From CAZIUL01 sp964542475 (GTDB lineage: Bacteria > Planctomycetota > B15-G4 > CAYZWU01): a stretch of DNA of 7,096 nt. The position numbers were made by a program, and so were the translations under genes. Below, one piece after another: positions 1 to 6,877 of the stretch. The stretch is taken from assembly GCA_964542475.1 (NCBI GenBank), contig CAZIUL010000109.1:1-7096 (forward strand), written 5' to 3'. The number at the start of each line of letters is the position of its first letter. Within the stretch, counting starts at the first letter, position 1. The notes under the pieces are model-generated. The model was not told the DNA's origin, searched no databases, and saw nothing but the letters and a program-made list of their open reading frames with translations.

Positions 1-583
1 GCATCAGCCGGCAGCCCTCCTCACCGAAAGCATGGTCGTACCGGTGCGTGTCGGAGCAAACAAAAAGGACGTGAGGCTGCTCGCTTCCGCCCTCCCTTTT
101 TCGACGGATCTTCAGGTTGCCGGCAGCGCCCGGCCCGGCCGACCCCCGCAGGGTCCACTTGACTGAAATCCGTTTTCCCTGAAAAGGGCTCAAGTCGACG
201 CAAACGGTTTTCTTCCAAAGCGCCAGGCGGTTTTTCCCCTTGAACTCCTTTGATCCGACAAAACACGGAACGCCGCTGTGCAATGTATGAACCCGGCCGT
301 CAACAATGCCGAAGACTTCGAAACGCGCGTCTTTACTCGCCTCGCCTTGTGCAATGGGGATGAACTCCAGCACGCAGGGATTTTCCAGCATGAGGGATTC
401 GGGCTCGACCATTTCAGTGTCAAAGAGGCGAGCGGAAAGACAGATGCGAGGAGACCTTGATCCAAGCTGGTATATGCCGCCGCCCATGTCTCGAAGCGCA
501 TTTCCCGTTTTTTGCGAACAACCGGCGAACACAGCGACCAGCACGATCGAAATAACATGTATCCTGCCTGCGTTAATCTTCAT
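1..583 (-). CDS. Lipoprotein sulfatase-like hydrolase, 3' end beyond left edge (partial)
   Basis: This reading frame is open from an ATG at 583 to the left edge without a stop (194 codons seen). An in-frame TGA at 587-589, four bases before the ATG, fixes the start; a weak GGAAAAGAG ribosome site precedes it. Residues 1-22 form a lipoprotein signal: K2 and R7, a hydrophobic run, then F-A-G-C with the lipidated Cys at 22. Asn-25 or earlier is not an Asp, so there is no obvious inner-membrane retention signal. Residues about 35-165 look beta-rich and match no domain I can name. Residues 170-183 read as a hydrophobic strand followed by D178-T-H-R-Y-D-H, the opening metal-ligand motif of sulfatase / alkaline-phosphatase-superfamily enzymes. 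It corresponds to D-T-L-R-A-D-H in the divergent gene at 994. The nucleophile motif and the rest of the domain lie outside the window, so the reaction (sulfate or phosphate ester hydrolysis, or transfer) is unknown. The protein is expected to be membrane-anchored outside the cytoplasm. Confidence 0.8.
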   Translation of the reverse strand, partial: MKINAGRIHVISIVLVAVFAGCSQKTGNALRDMGGGIYQLGSRSPRICLSARLFDTEMVEPESLMLENPCVLEFIPIAQGEASKDARFEVFGIVDGRVHTLHSGVPCFVGSKEFKGKNRLALWKKTVCVDLSPFQGKRISVKWTLRGSAGPGAAGNLKIRRKREGGSEQPHVLFVCSDTHRYDHAFGEEGCRLM

Positions 584-683
584 CCGTCACTCTTTTCCAG
601 GTTTACAACAACTGATTCGATACCAGCATCCGCTCTGACAGCTGCCTACAGCGCCAGGCAGCACGTTTTCATGAAGTCAACAT

Positions 684-711
684 ATGCTATGAGACCTCGC
701 GATTCCATCAA
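684..711 (-). promoter_or_regulatory. Weak sigma-70-like promoter for the lipoprotein gene
   Basis: On the minus strand, TTGATG (706-711) and TAGCAT (684-689) are separated by 16 bases. Each hexamer matches four of six consensus positions. It would give a leader of roughly 95 nucleotides. The call rests on the hexamers and the AT-rich setting alone, so it is tentative. Confidence 0.2.
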
Positions 712-776
712 TTAAAATCTCCTGGCAGTCATGATATGGAACGCCAGCCGGGTCCGGTTTTTTTATGGTTTCCTCC

Positions 777-805
777 TTTAAAAAGATAACCTTCGGCCAC
801 ATAAT
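777..805 (+). promoter_or_regulatory. Candidate sigma-70-like promoter for the fusion gene
   Basis: TTTAAA (777-782, four of six matches) and CATAAT (800-805, five of six) are separated by 17 bases. Transcription would begin near 812, placing the hairpin at 816-833 at the very 5' end of the transcript. The same CATAAT hexamer, followed by a similar AATTT-rich stretch, is the -10 element of the convergent operon's candidate promoter. The start site is inferred. Confidence 0.35.
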
Positions 806-815
806 TTTTCTTTTC

Positions 816-833
816 CCGACCCTTTCGGGTCGG
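816..833. other. 7-bp GC-rich hairpin in the intergenic region
   Basis: CCGACCC (816-822) pairs perfectly with GGGTCGG (827-833) around a four-base TTTC loop. On the plus strand it is preceded by a T-rich stretch and followed by CCTTTCAGG rather than a U tract. On the minus strand it is followed by an A-rich stretch. It is therefore not a textbook intrinsic terminator in either direction. It could be a 5'-end stabilising stem of the fusion-gene mRNA or a protein-binding inverted repeat. The pairing is seen; the role is unknown. Confidence 0.5.
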
Positions 834-978
834 CCTTTCAGGACTTTTGAAGAACAGGACCTTGTTTGTTTAGCCCGCTTTTTTCATTCTCTTCATAGCG
901 AAATGCCGTAAACTGTGATGCGACAAGACGCCTGTCAAACGCGGGCAGCAATCCTTTTCACCCTTGCAACGAGGCCCC

Positions 979-985
979 AGGAAAG
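979..985 (+). promoter_or_regulatory. Ribosome binding site of the fusion gene
   Basis: AGGAAAG lies eight bases before the ATG at 994. This supports that start over an in-frame TTG ten codons upstream (964), which has no comparable site. The added residues would also be polar and charged, placed in front of the first membrane helix. Confidence 0.6.
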
Positions 986-993
986 ACAAACCC

Positions 994-3900
994 ATGAGAA
1001 AAGCGCTCGCATACCTATACGCCATGGTTGGGTTGTATTTTGTAGTCTACTGCATTTACATGGTTTACGCCTGCGGCTGGACAACGATCGTCTTCGACCA
1101 GTGGCGTATCTACGACCAGTACTTTTCCATCGATTTTCCCTGGAACATTTTCATGCTTCAGAACGGGCACCGGCCCGCTGTTCCGGGCCTGTTTTTTCTG
1201 GCGGATATCTACTGGTTCAACGCCCGGAACATTTCACTCCTGATCGTCGGCATGCTGCTGCTCAGCCTGATCGCCGCCATGATCTCCGTGCTTATCTGGC
1301 GGGACAAGGAGCTGACCAGGCCGGTCAAGGTAATCTGCATCTCCGCCGCCTGGATGTTTTCGTTCTGGCTGGCCAACAGCAGGGTGCTGCTTCACGGAAA
1401 CGAGTCGATGCACTGTTACCTGCCGATCCTCGCTCTTATTGTCTCTATCCTGGCTTTTGGCTCCCTCCGGAACGCCCTTGGCAGGAGCGACTCCAAAACA
1501 ACTTTCACGGCGATGCTCGCCGTTTGTGCCTGTTGTTTCATGGCTTCATTCAGCTTCGGTTTCGGGATGATCGCGTGGCCCGCGATCATCCTCGCCGCCT
1601 TGGTTACCAGGCTGCCCGCTCGTATACCCTTGTGTCTGGCGGCTCTCTTCGCAGGCACGCTGGTGCTTTACTGTTTTGTCCTCCCTGGCGACACCCGCGT
1701 GCAGGGGGCAATGGGATTCCATCCCCTGGAGAACCTTTTGGATGCCTGCTACTGGCTCGGGAGCATCGCCAACCGGATCGCCATACCCTTCTTCGTTGAA
1801 AAGTCGATCCGAGTAGATATCTTCTGCCCTGTGCTTGGAGGGATCGGGATGCTCTTCACGGCCGTTCTTTTCGTGAAGAACCTTATCGCCCCCGGAAAGC
1901 TGTCGCGCCTGGAGGTCTTGTGCCTGACGGTTCTTGCCTTTGGTGCGGGCTGCGCCTTCCTTGTGGCCATATGCCGAAACAGCTTCTTCAAGACGCTTCC
2001 TTATCAGCGGACGGGCCCGCGTTACCTTCCCTGGGTAATCCTGTACTGGCACGCCATGATCGTTCTCCTTGCACTCTATTCCGAACGCGCCCTGCGTACG
2101 CACGCTCGGTCACGGTGGCCGACAAGGTGCTGGTGGATCCTGGTCTGCCTGCTCCCCTTCTTTTTTCTGAAAACCAACAACGCCGGGATGACTCCCAAGA
2201 CCAACCACAGGAAAGTATCGATGGGGCTGGTCGTGGGGGTACAAGACGACGAACTCGTAAAAAAATGGCTCTACAAGAACACGGAAACCGTGTACCGCGC
2301 AGCCGGGATCCTCAAGGAAAAGGGGCTGGGCATGTTTGCATGGCCGCCGGGGAAAGATATCGGCCGGACGCTGCTCCGGCGGTACAAGGTGACGGACGCC
2401 CCCTCCCTGAACAGCGAGTTCGAACCCCTGGTCGTGTTCGCGGACCGCGGGCGCGAGGGTGGGCGCTTCAGGGGAACCGTCTCCTACGGCCGTGAATCCA
2501 CACCGCATCACTTGGTGGTTGCGGATGACAGCGGTACGATCCAGGGACTGGGCTTCTTGCACCCAGGGGAATCGTCGAAAAAAGAGAACCGGCTCGAGCG
2601 CGACTTTTCAGGCTATATCCGGGCGTTCGCAAAGGAGGAAAGCTACAGATACTATTTCATTCTCGAAGATGGGGCGTCCGCCGTGCAAACAAACGCTCCC
2701 ACGCTGTGCATCAGGAGCAAGGACGCAAAAAAGCCTGTCCGGGTGGACCGGATTTTTCTCGTTACCCTCGACACCTTGAGAGCGGACCATGTGAGCTGTT
2801 ACGGCTATCCCAGGAAAACCACGCCTTTCCTCGACCGGCTGGCGCGGTACGGTGTCCTGTTCAAGAACGCCTTCTGCCAGATGTCCACAACTTCACCATC
2901 CCACGCATCGATCTTCACCTCGCTTCACCCGTGCCAGCACAAGGTACTGAAAAACGGCCTCAAGCTGGACGACATGCACAACACCCTGGCCGAGTGCCTG
3001 AAGGAAGAGGGGTTCGTTACAGGAGCCGCGGTCAGTACGAACCGCAACTTTCGGGTGAGTAACATCGACCAGGGTTTCGATTTCTTCGACGAACCTAGTC
3101 GGGAGGAAGAGGAGGCCTTGAGTCGAAAATACCGTCCTGCAGAGGATACCGTGGAAAAGGCCGTCGCTTGCCTGAAGAACCTCGATGACGCAAAAAAAAT
3201 CTTTTTCTGGCTTCACCTGTACGACTCGCACAGGCCCTATGAGAAGCACGATAACATCGTCTCTGGTCTCGAGGAGCAGCTTGGCGGAACAGCGTTCGAG
3301 CGTTTCCTGGTAGAAGAGCACAAGACAGATCCATCGCCTTTCGGCGGCAGCGAAAGAATGGCCAAGGCTGTGACGCTTTACGATGCCGAAACGTACTACG
3401 CGGACCAGCAGCTCGAGTCGTTCTTCAACTTCATCGATCAGTCAGGCCTCGGGAAAAACTCGCTCTGGATCATAACGTCGGATCACGGCGAGGGGCTCGG
3501 CAACCACGACTGGCTGGATCACGGCAAGCATATCTACAAAGAAAAGCTCAGAGTGCCCCTGGTAATCTACACGCCGGACGGATGGATACGACACAAAAAG
3601 ATCACCGGCCTGGTGGAGCTGCTGGACATTTATCCCACCGTGGTTGAGGCCGTGAAAGGCCCCGGCCATGAAGTAGAGCAGCAGATCATGGGGTACTCTC
3701 TTCTGCCGCACCTGATAGCCGACAAGGAACCGCCTGCCCCCTTTCACAGGATAGCTTTCGCTCAAAGGAGAGGATTCGATCCCTGCTCCGCCGACAGCGT
3801 TCGGTTCGAGCCCGGATCCACCTTCGCGGCCCAGGACCTGGATTACAAGTACCTGCACCGGACTGACGGAAAGGACGAGTTTTTTGTCCTGAAAACGGAT

Positions 3901-4068
3901 CTCTACGAGGAAAACAACCGGATCAAGGATGTGCCGGGAAAGCCCCGGCAGTTCAAGGCGCTGATCGATCACACGCTTTCCACGCTCACCAAGGGGTACG
4001 AAAACGATGTCCAGGAGGTTGATGCCGAAATACTGGAGAAGCTCAAGGAGCTGGGATACATCAAGTAG
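994..4068 (+). CDS. GT-C-like membrane protein fused to a Thr-type sulfatase-fold hydrolase/transferase
   Basis: This encodes 1024 residues. Residues 1-393 contain about eleven hydrophobic helices (roughly 5-27, 80-105, 112-130, 141-160, 172-203, 211-230, 248-267, 278-300, 307-327, 346-365, 377-393). The first loop carries F-D35-Q-W-x-x-Y and a G-H59-R-P motif, an arrangement resembling polyprenyl-phosphate-sugar-dependent GT-C glycosyltransferases; no signature settles this. Residues about 400-585 look like an extracytoplasmic, largely beta region. Residues 586-1024 are a full sulfatase / alkaline-phosphatase-superfamily domain. It has metal-site motif D593-T-L-R-A-D-H599, nucleophile region T633-S-P-S-H637, the H741-L-Y-D-S-H746-x-P-Y strand, S-D830-H831-G-E, and H843/H846. 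The C-terminus L-K-E-L-G-Y-I is typical of the family and shows the gene is complete. Formylglycine sulfatases have C/S-x-P-S/A-R; here Thr replaces Cys and His replaces Arg. Ester hydrolysis by a Thr nucleophile, or phospho-group transfer as in LtaS/EptA-type enzymes, is therefore more plausible than classical sulfatase action. Substrate unknown; the enzyme domain should face outward. Confidence 0.85.
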   Translation: MRKALAYLYAMVGLYFVVYCIYMVYACGWTTIVFDQWRIYDQYFSIDFPWNIFMLQNGHRPAVPGLFFLADIYWFNARNISLLIVGMLLLSLIAAMISVLIWRDKELTRPVKVICISAAWMFSFWLANSRVLLHGNESMHCYLPILALIVSILAFGSLRNALGRSDSKTTFTAMLAVCACCFMASFSFGFGMIAWPAIILAALVTRLPARIPLCLAALFAGTLVLYCFVLPGDTRVQGAMGFHPLENLLDACYWLGSIANRIAIPFFVEKSIRVDIFCPVLGGIGMLFTAVLFVKNLIAPGKLSRLEVLCLTVLAFGAGCAFLVAICRNSFFKTLPYQRTGPRYLPWVILYWHAMIVLLALYSERALRTHARSRWPTRCWWILVCLLPFFFLKTNNAGMTPKTNHRKVSMGLVVGVQDDELVKKWLYKNTETVYRAAGILKEKGLGMFAWPPGKDIGRTLLRRYKVTDAPSLNSEFEPLVVFADRGREGGRFRGTVSYGRESTPHHLVVADDSGTIQGLGFLHPGESSKKENRLERDFSGYIRAFAKEESYRYYFILEDGASAVQTNAPTLCIRSKDAKKPVRVDRIFLVTLDTLRADHVSCYGYPRKTTPFLDRLARYGVLFKNAFCQMSTTSPSHASIFTSLHPCQHKVLKNGLKLDDMHNTLAECLKEEGFVTGAAVSTNRNFRVSNIDQGFDFFDEPSREEEEALSRKYRPAEDTVEKAVACLKNLDDAKKIFFWLHLYDSHRPYEKHDNIVSGLEEQLGGTAFERFLVEEHKTDPSPFGGSERMAKAVTLYDAETYYADQQLESFFNFIDQSGLGKNSLWIITSDHGEGLGNHDWLDHGKHIYKEKLRVPLVIYTPDGWIRHKKITGLVELLDIYPTVVEAVKGPGHEVEQQIMGYSLLPHLIADKEPPAPFHRIAFAQRRGFDPCSADSVRFEPGSTFAAQDLDYKYLHRTDGKDEFFVLKTDLYEENNRIKDVPGKPRQFKALIDHTLSTLTKGYENDVQEVDAEILEKLKELGYIK

Positions 4069-5008
4069 GCCCTTTTCTGTTGCTCCTCAGAAAAAACAGA
4101 ATACCAGGAAGGCGCAGGAGAGAGAGCACAAGCCGCACAAGGATCATCAGCTCTGCGCCGCCCGCGTAGCCGCCTTGGTTGAACGCTACGAACGCTGCCG
4201 ACTCGCCCACGCCGATCCCTCCCGGAGAGATGGGCAGGCTGTTGGCAACCACCACGAGAGGAACGTTCATGAGGCTGGCGCTGTAGCCTACAGGGTTGCC
4301 GAGAGCCAGGCCCGCGATCCAGAAACCCGCAACCATAAGAAGACCCGACCCGACCGATAGAACAAACGCGGCAAAGAGCCAGGCACGGCCGCCAGCCCGG
4401 CCTTCCCCAGGCCGGCCCGCCGTACCCGGCAACAGGCCCGTGACAAAAGACCGGACACGCTTGCTTAGCAGTATGGCGGAACACGCCGGCAGACCAAGGA
4501 CCACCCCGACAGCCACAAGGCAGTGGTAGCGAAACAGGCCTTCTGATTTCGCTTCAGCGGGAAGAAAAGCGAAGGCTGACACGGCTAGAAGGAAAAAAAC
4601 ATAGAGCCCCATCACCCTGTCCACGATCACGGAGAGCACCCCTCGAAAACGAGACTGCGGGTCATCGCGCAGCAGATAGTAGGCCCGCGCGAACTCGCCG
4701 CCCAAAACACCGGGCAGGATCACCTGGAAAAAATTACCTATCCAGAAGATACGGAACGTCCCGGCAAGCGATACGCGGATCCCATGGAACCGAAGCAGGC
4801 ACCACCAGCGAACCCCCTGGGCCGTGAGGTTGAGGAACAGAAAAAGAACAAGACAGGGAAGCGCGAAGCCCACCCTGACAGCGGCCAAACGCTCCAGGGA
4901 CAGGTTGCCGCTTAGAAATAGCCAGCATATAGCCCCGGCGGCGACAAGGTATTTCAACACCCTTCCGACGACAATCCAGCCCTTGGACATGTTTGTGTTG
5001 TCGGACAT
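4061..5008 (-). CDS. Flippase-like membrane protein, LPG-synthase-TM (UPF0104/YbhN) family
   Basis: This is a 315-residue, highly hydrophobic protein with about seven or eight membrane helices. Family hallmarks are R68-W-W near the second helix, G91-N-F-F followed by P99-G-x-x-G-G-E105-x-x-R108, the D130-R131 pair, and S261-P-G-G-I-G-x-G-E269 near the C-terminus. These are the signatures of the membrane domain of lysyl-phosphatidylglycerol synthase and its stand-alone relatives, which are found in lipid and glycan loci and are proposed to flip or handle lipids. There is no C-terminal aminoacyl-transfer domain, so it is not a full MprF. The start at 5008 sits six bases after the sulfotransferase stop with a weak GAG site; an ATG at 4990 (residue 7) is an alternative. 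Its last eight bases overlap the 3' end of the convergent fusion gene. It is the last gene of the operon. Its substrate is unknown; a polyprenyl- or lipid-linked sugar is an inference from the neighbours. Confidence 0.88.
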   Translation of the reverse strand: MSDNTNMSKGWIVVGRVLKYLVAAGAICWLFLSGNLSLERLAAVRVGFALPCLVLFLFLNLTAQGVRWWCLLRFHGIRVSLAGTFRIFWIGNFFQVILPGVLGGEFARAYYLLRDDPQSRFRGVLSVIVDRVMGLYVFFLLAVSAFAFLPAEAKSEGLFRYHCLVAVGVVLGLPACSAILLSKRVRSFVTGLLPGTAGRPGEGRAGGRAWLFAAFVLSVGSGLLMVAGFWIAGLALGNPVGYSASLMNVPLVVVANSLPISPGGIGVGESAAFVAFNQGGYAGGAELMILVRLVLSLLRLPGILFFLRSNRKGPT

Positions 5009-5014
5009 GAAATC

Positions 5015-5815
5015 TCAGAGGCCGGTCCCATGTTGAAACCGATTTTCCAGGTCCGCCAGAACCGAAGCAGCGACACGGGGCAGCTTTACATTTTCGTTTT
5101 CATGATGCCTGAGGCGCCCATCAAAAGAGGCGGCTGCAACCCTCTTCCATTCACTCGAGTCAAACTCCCTCCCCGCGAAACGAAAAAGCCGCTCAGCCTC
5201 CTCTTCCTGTTTCACGGGATCGAAAAGTCGGTTGTAGTTCACAAAGGCCACCTCCATGCCGAGCTCATCCATCTGCTCGAGAAAAGCCCCGACGTGGTAG
5301 GCCCAGAACCTGTACCCCAGCCAAACGGGCAGGCCTTCCCTGCGGTTGAGAGAGCGGACCACCTCTGCGGGATGGCGGTGCGAAAACAGCACCTTGTCCA
5401 CAGCGGCATGTCGACACCAGGGCTTCAGGAGTAGGCAAAAGCGAGGATCCTTTACGGCGCCCCGCCCGATCTTCTCCCCCACTTCACGCACCTGTGGCTT
5501 CATTCTTTCCATTCTTTCCGCAAGCTTTCGGGTATGAGGCATCATCAGGTAGCGCGCCTTCACCGGCAACATGAGGATCTTCTCAACGGCGCTTCGCTTG
5601 TGGTACGGCACCATCCAGAGCCTCTGTAGGCGCTGCAGGCCGGCGATGACGGAGTTGTTGATAAGAAAAACGTCCCTGTTCTCGAAGTAGCCTTTCGCGT
5701 TCCATTTATCCGCGGGAAGAAAATCTTCGTGATCCCCGAAATCCACGCCAAGCTCCATCAGGATGTTGCATACCGCCGATGTGCCGCTCCTGTGCATTCC
5801 GGTGATGATGATCAT
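5015..5815 (-). CDS. PAPS-dependent sulfotransferase family protein
   Basis: This encodes 266 residues without a signal peptide or membrane helix, so it is cytoplasmic. The protein opens directly on a beta strand leading into the 5'-phosphosulfate-binding loop G6-M-H-R-S-G-T-S13. Residues about 35-46 (P-A-D-K-W-N-A-K-G-Y-F-E-N) match the post-loop segment of bacterial glycan sulfotransferases. V-K122-D-P-R125 follows. The 3'-phosphate-binding region is S-H-R147-H-P-A-E-V-V-R-S155-L. Such enzymes move sulfate from 3'-phosphoadenylyl sulfate to a hydroxyl on a sugar, lipid or small molecule. The length is normal for a single-domain member. AAGGAA sits just before the ATG at 5815, giving a well-supported start. 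It lies 24 bases after the glycosyltransferase stop and 6 bases before the flippase-like gene, so the three genes are almost certainly co-transcribed. The acceptor is not readable from sequence; the context suggests a glycan or lipid-linked sugar. Confidence 0.87.
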   Translation of the reverse strand: MIIITGMHRSGTSAVCNILMELGVDFGDHEDFLPADKWNAKGYFENRDVFLINNSVIAGLQRLQRLWMVPYHKRSAVEKILMLPVKARYLMMPHTRKLAERMERMKPQVREVGEKIGRGAVKDPRFCLLLKPWCRHAAVDKVLFSHRHPAEVVRSLNRREGLPVWLGYRFWAYHVGAFLEQMDELGMEVAFVNYNRLFDPVKQEEEAERLFRFAGREFDSSEWKRVAAASFDGRLRHHENENVKLPRVAASVLADLENRFQHGTGL

Positions 5816-5839
5816 TTCGTTCCTTTTTCGCTTACGGCC

Positions 5840-6820
5840 TCAGCAACGATCCCCTGCCGTGAAAGGGCCCGGTGCATCCGTGCCGGACGGCTCATCATCC
5901 CCGCTGAAACCGGCTTTTTGCTGGATGATCCACAGCGGTCGTTTTTTAACCTCCTCGTAGATCCTCCCCACGTACTCTCCGATCATGCCGAGGCCGATGA
6001 GGTGGACGCCGCCGAGAAACAGAACCACGATGACCAGGGTTGCAAAGCCAGCAACCGGTGTATCTGTGGTCAGGCGACGGTACATGTAAACCGCCGCGCC
6101 CACAAGGGTCAAGAACGATATCAAGGCACCCGTGTAGGTCAGGACTCGAAGAGGAACGACCGAAAAAGAGAAGATCCCGTTGAAAGCGAGCCGGAAAAGG
6201 CTACTGAAACCGTACTTCGGATCACCCGCGAACCGTGCTGCTCTTTCGTACTCTACACCGATCTGGTTGAGTCCGATCCAGGCCCTCAGTCCTCGGATGA
6301 AGCGGTGCTTTTCGGACATCCTGTTGAGCTCGTCAGCCACCCGCCTGTCTATGAGCGAAAAATCGCCGCAGTCCTTCGGAATCTCCGTGTCGGCCAGAAA
6401 GCTGAGTACACGGTAAAAAAAATGGTAGAGAAAGCGCTTGATGAAGCCTTCCTTGCGTGCCTTGCGGATCCCGTAGACCACGTCATACCCTTCGCGCCAT
6501 TTCTCCAGAAACCTTTTGATCTCCTCCGGCGGATCCTGGAGATCAGCGTCCATGGTGACCACGGCATCGCCGGAGGCGTGGAATATCCCTGCGGAGATAG
6601 CCACCTGATGACCGAAGTTTCTGCCGAAACGCAGGATTTTCCAGTGGGGATTCGTTGCTGCGAGCTCTTCGAGGCGGGCCCAGGTGCTGTCCTTGGACCC
6701 GTCATCCACTGCAACGACCTCGTAAGGTTCGCTCCAGTCCCTGGAGGCTTCTGTGATGCGGGCGCTTAGGCCGGAAAGCATCTCCTCCTCGTTATAGCAC
6801 GGGATAACGATCGATATCAT
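5840..6820 (-). CDS. Family 2 glycosyltransferase, DPM1/GtrB-type polyprenyl-phosphate glycosyltransferase
   Basis: This encodes 326 residues from the ATG at 6820. The GT-A catalytic domain occupies residues 1-225: I-V-I-P-C-Y-N-E-E (4-12), the nucleotide-binding V-D39-D40-G-S, and the metal-binding D91-A-D93-L-Q-D-P-P-E, which is diagnostic of dolichol-phosphate-mannose-synthase-like enzymes. R175-G-x-R and Y203-G-F-S-S-L-F-R lead into two membrane helices (about 227-247 and 260-284). G281-E-Y-V-G-R-I-Y-E-E-V-K-x-R-P follows, as in GtrB/ArnC relatives. It most likely transfers a sugar from a nucleotide donor to polyprenyl phosphate at the inner face of the membrane. The polar tail after residue 303 is variable and of no known function. 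An in-frame TTG at 6856 is a poorer start, because GGAAGGAA lies between it and the ATG and the family begins at the first beta strand. It is the first gene of the operon. The sugar cannot be deduced. Confidence 0.92.
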   Translation of the reverse strand: MISIVIPCYNEEEMLSGLSARITEASRDWSEPYEVVAVDDGSKDSTWARLEELAATNPHWKILRFGRNFGHQVAISAGIFHASGDAVVTMDADLQDPPEEIKRFLEKWREGYDVVYGIRKARKEGFIKRFLYHFFYRVLSFLADTEIPKDCGDFSLIDRRVADELNRMSEKHRFIRGLRAWIGLNQIGVEYERAARFAGDPKYGFSSLFRLAFNGIFSFSVVPLRVLTYTGALISFLTLVGAAVYMYRRLTTDTPVAGFATLVIVVLFLGGVHLIGLGMIGEYVGRIYEEVKKRPLWIIQQKAGFSGDDEPSGTDAPGPFTAGDRC

Positions 6821-6830
6821 ACCGTTGGAG

Positions 6831-6838
6831 TTCCTTCC
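6831..6838 (-). promoter_or_regulatory. Ribosome binding site deciding the glycosyltransferase start
   Basis: GGAAGGAA on the minus strand lies ten bases before the ATG at 6820. The spacing is a little long but acceptable. It supports the ATG over the upstream in-frame TTG at 6856, which would place this site inside the coding region. Confidence 0.55.
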
Positions 6839-6877
6839 AAAACGTCTTTTCGTCAAAACGCGCGGCCCGAGTCAGAA

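Larger units (their letters stand above)
584..993. other. Non-coding divergent intergenic region
   Basis: These 410 bases separate two divergently transcribed sulfatase-like genes. I see no convincing gene here: the open frames crossing it are shadows of the flanking genes or short. It is more AT-rich than its surroundings around 700-820 and 860-900, as expected of promoter DNA. It holds a candidate promoter for each direction, a strong short hairpin and a T7 run at 758-764. The leader of the gene at 994 would be about 180 nucleotides, long enough for post-transcriptional control, but I recognise no riboswitch class. Confidence 0.6.

Noticed and set aside
723..741. Possible sigma-54 promoter beginning TGGCAG
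   Set aside because: The GC dinucleotide needed at the -12 position is absent at the right spacing.
722..764. Terminator-like stretch: CTGGC/GCCAG pairing followed by GC-rich sequence and seven T residues
   Set aside because: The stem is only five pairs with a 16-base loop and is separated from the T run by about ten bases. No plus-strand gene lies upstream to terminate. A small RNA ending here cannot be excluded but has no other support.
915..1799. Plus-strand frame of 294 codons overlapping the fusion gene
   Set aside because: It is an out-of-frame shadow rich in Arg, His and Pro. The membrane-protein frame from 994 has the ribosome site and continues into the sulfatase motifs.
4073..4101. 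AT-rich stem-loops after the fusion gene as an intrinsic terminator
   Set aside because: No U tract follows on either strand, the stems are weak, and the sequence is coding for the end of the flippase-like protein.
5729..6769. Plus-strand frame of 346 codons opposite the glycosyltransferase
   Set aside because: It is antisense to a gene with complete GT-A motifs and has no recognisable domain of its own.
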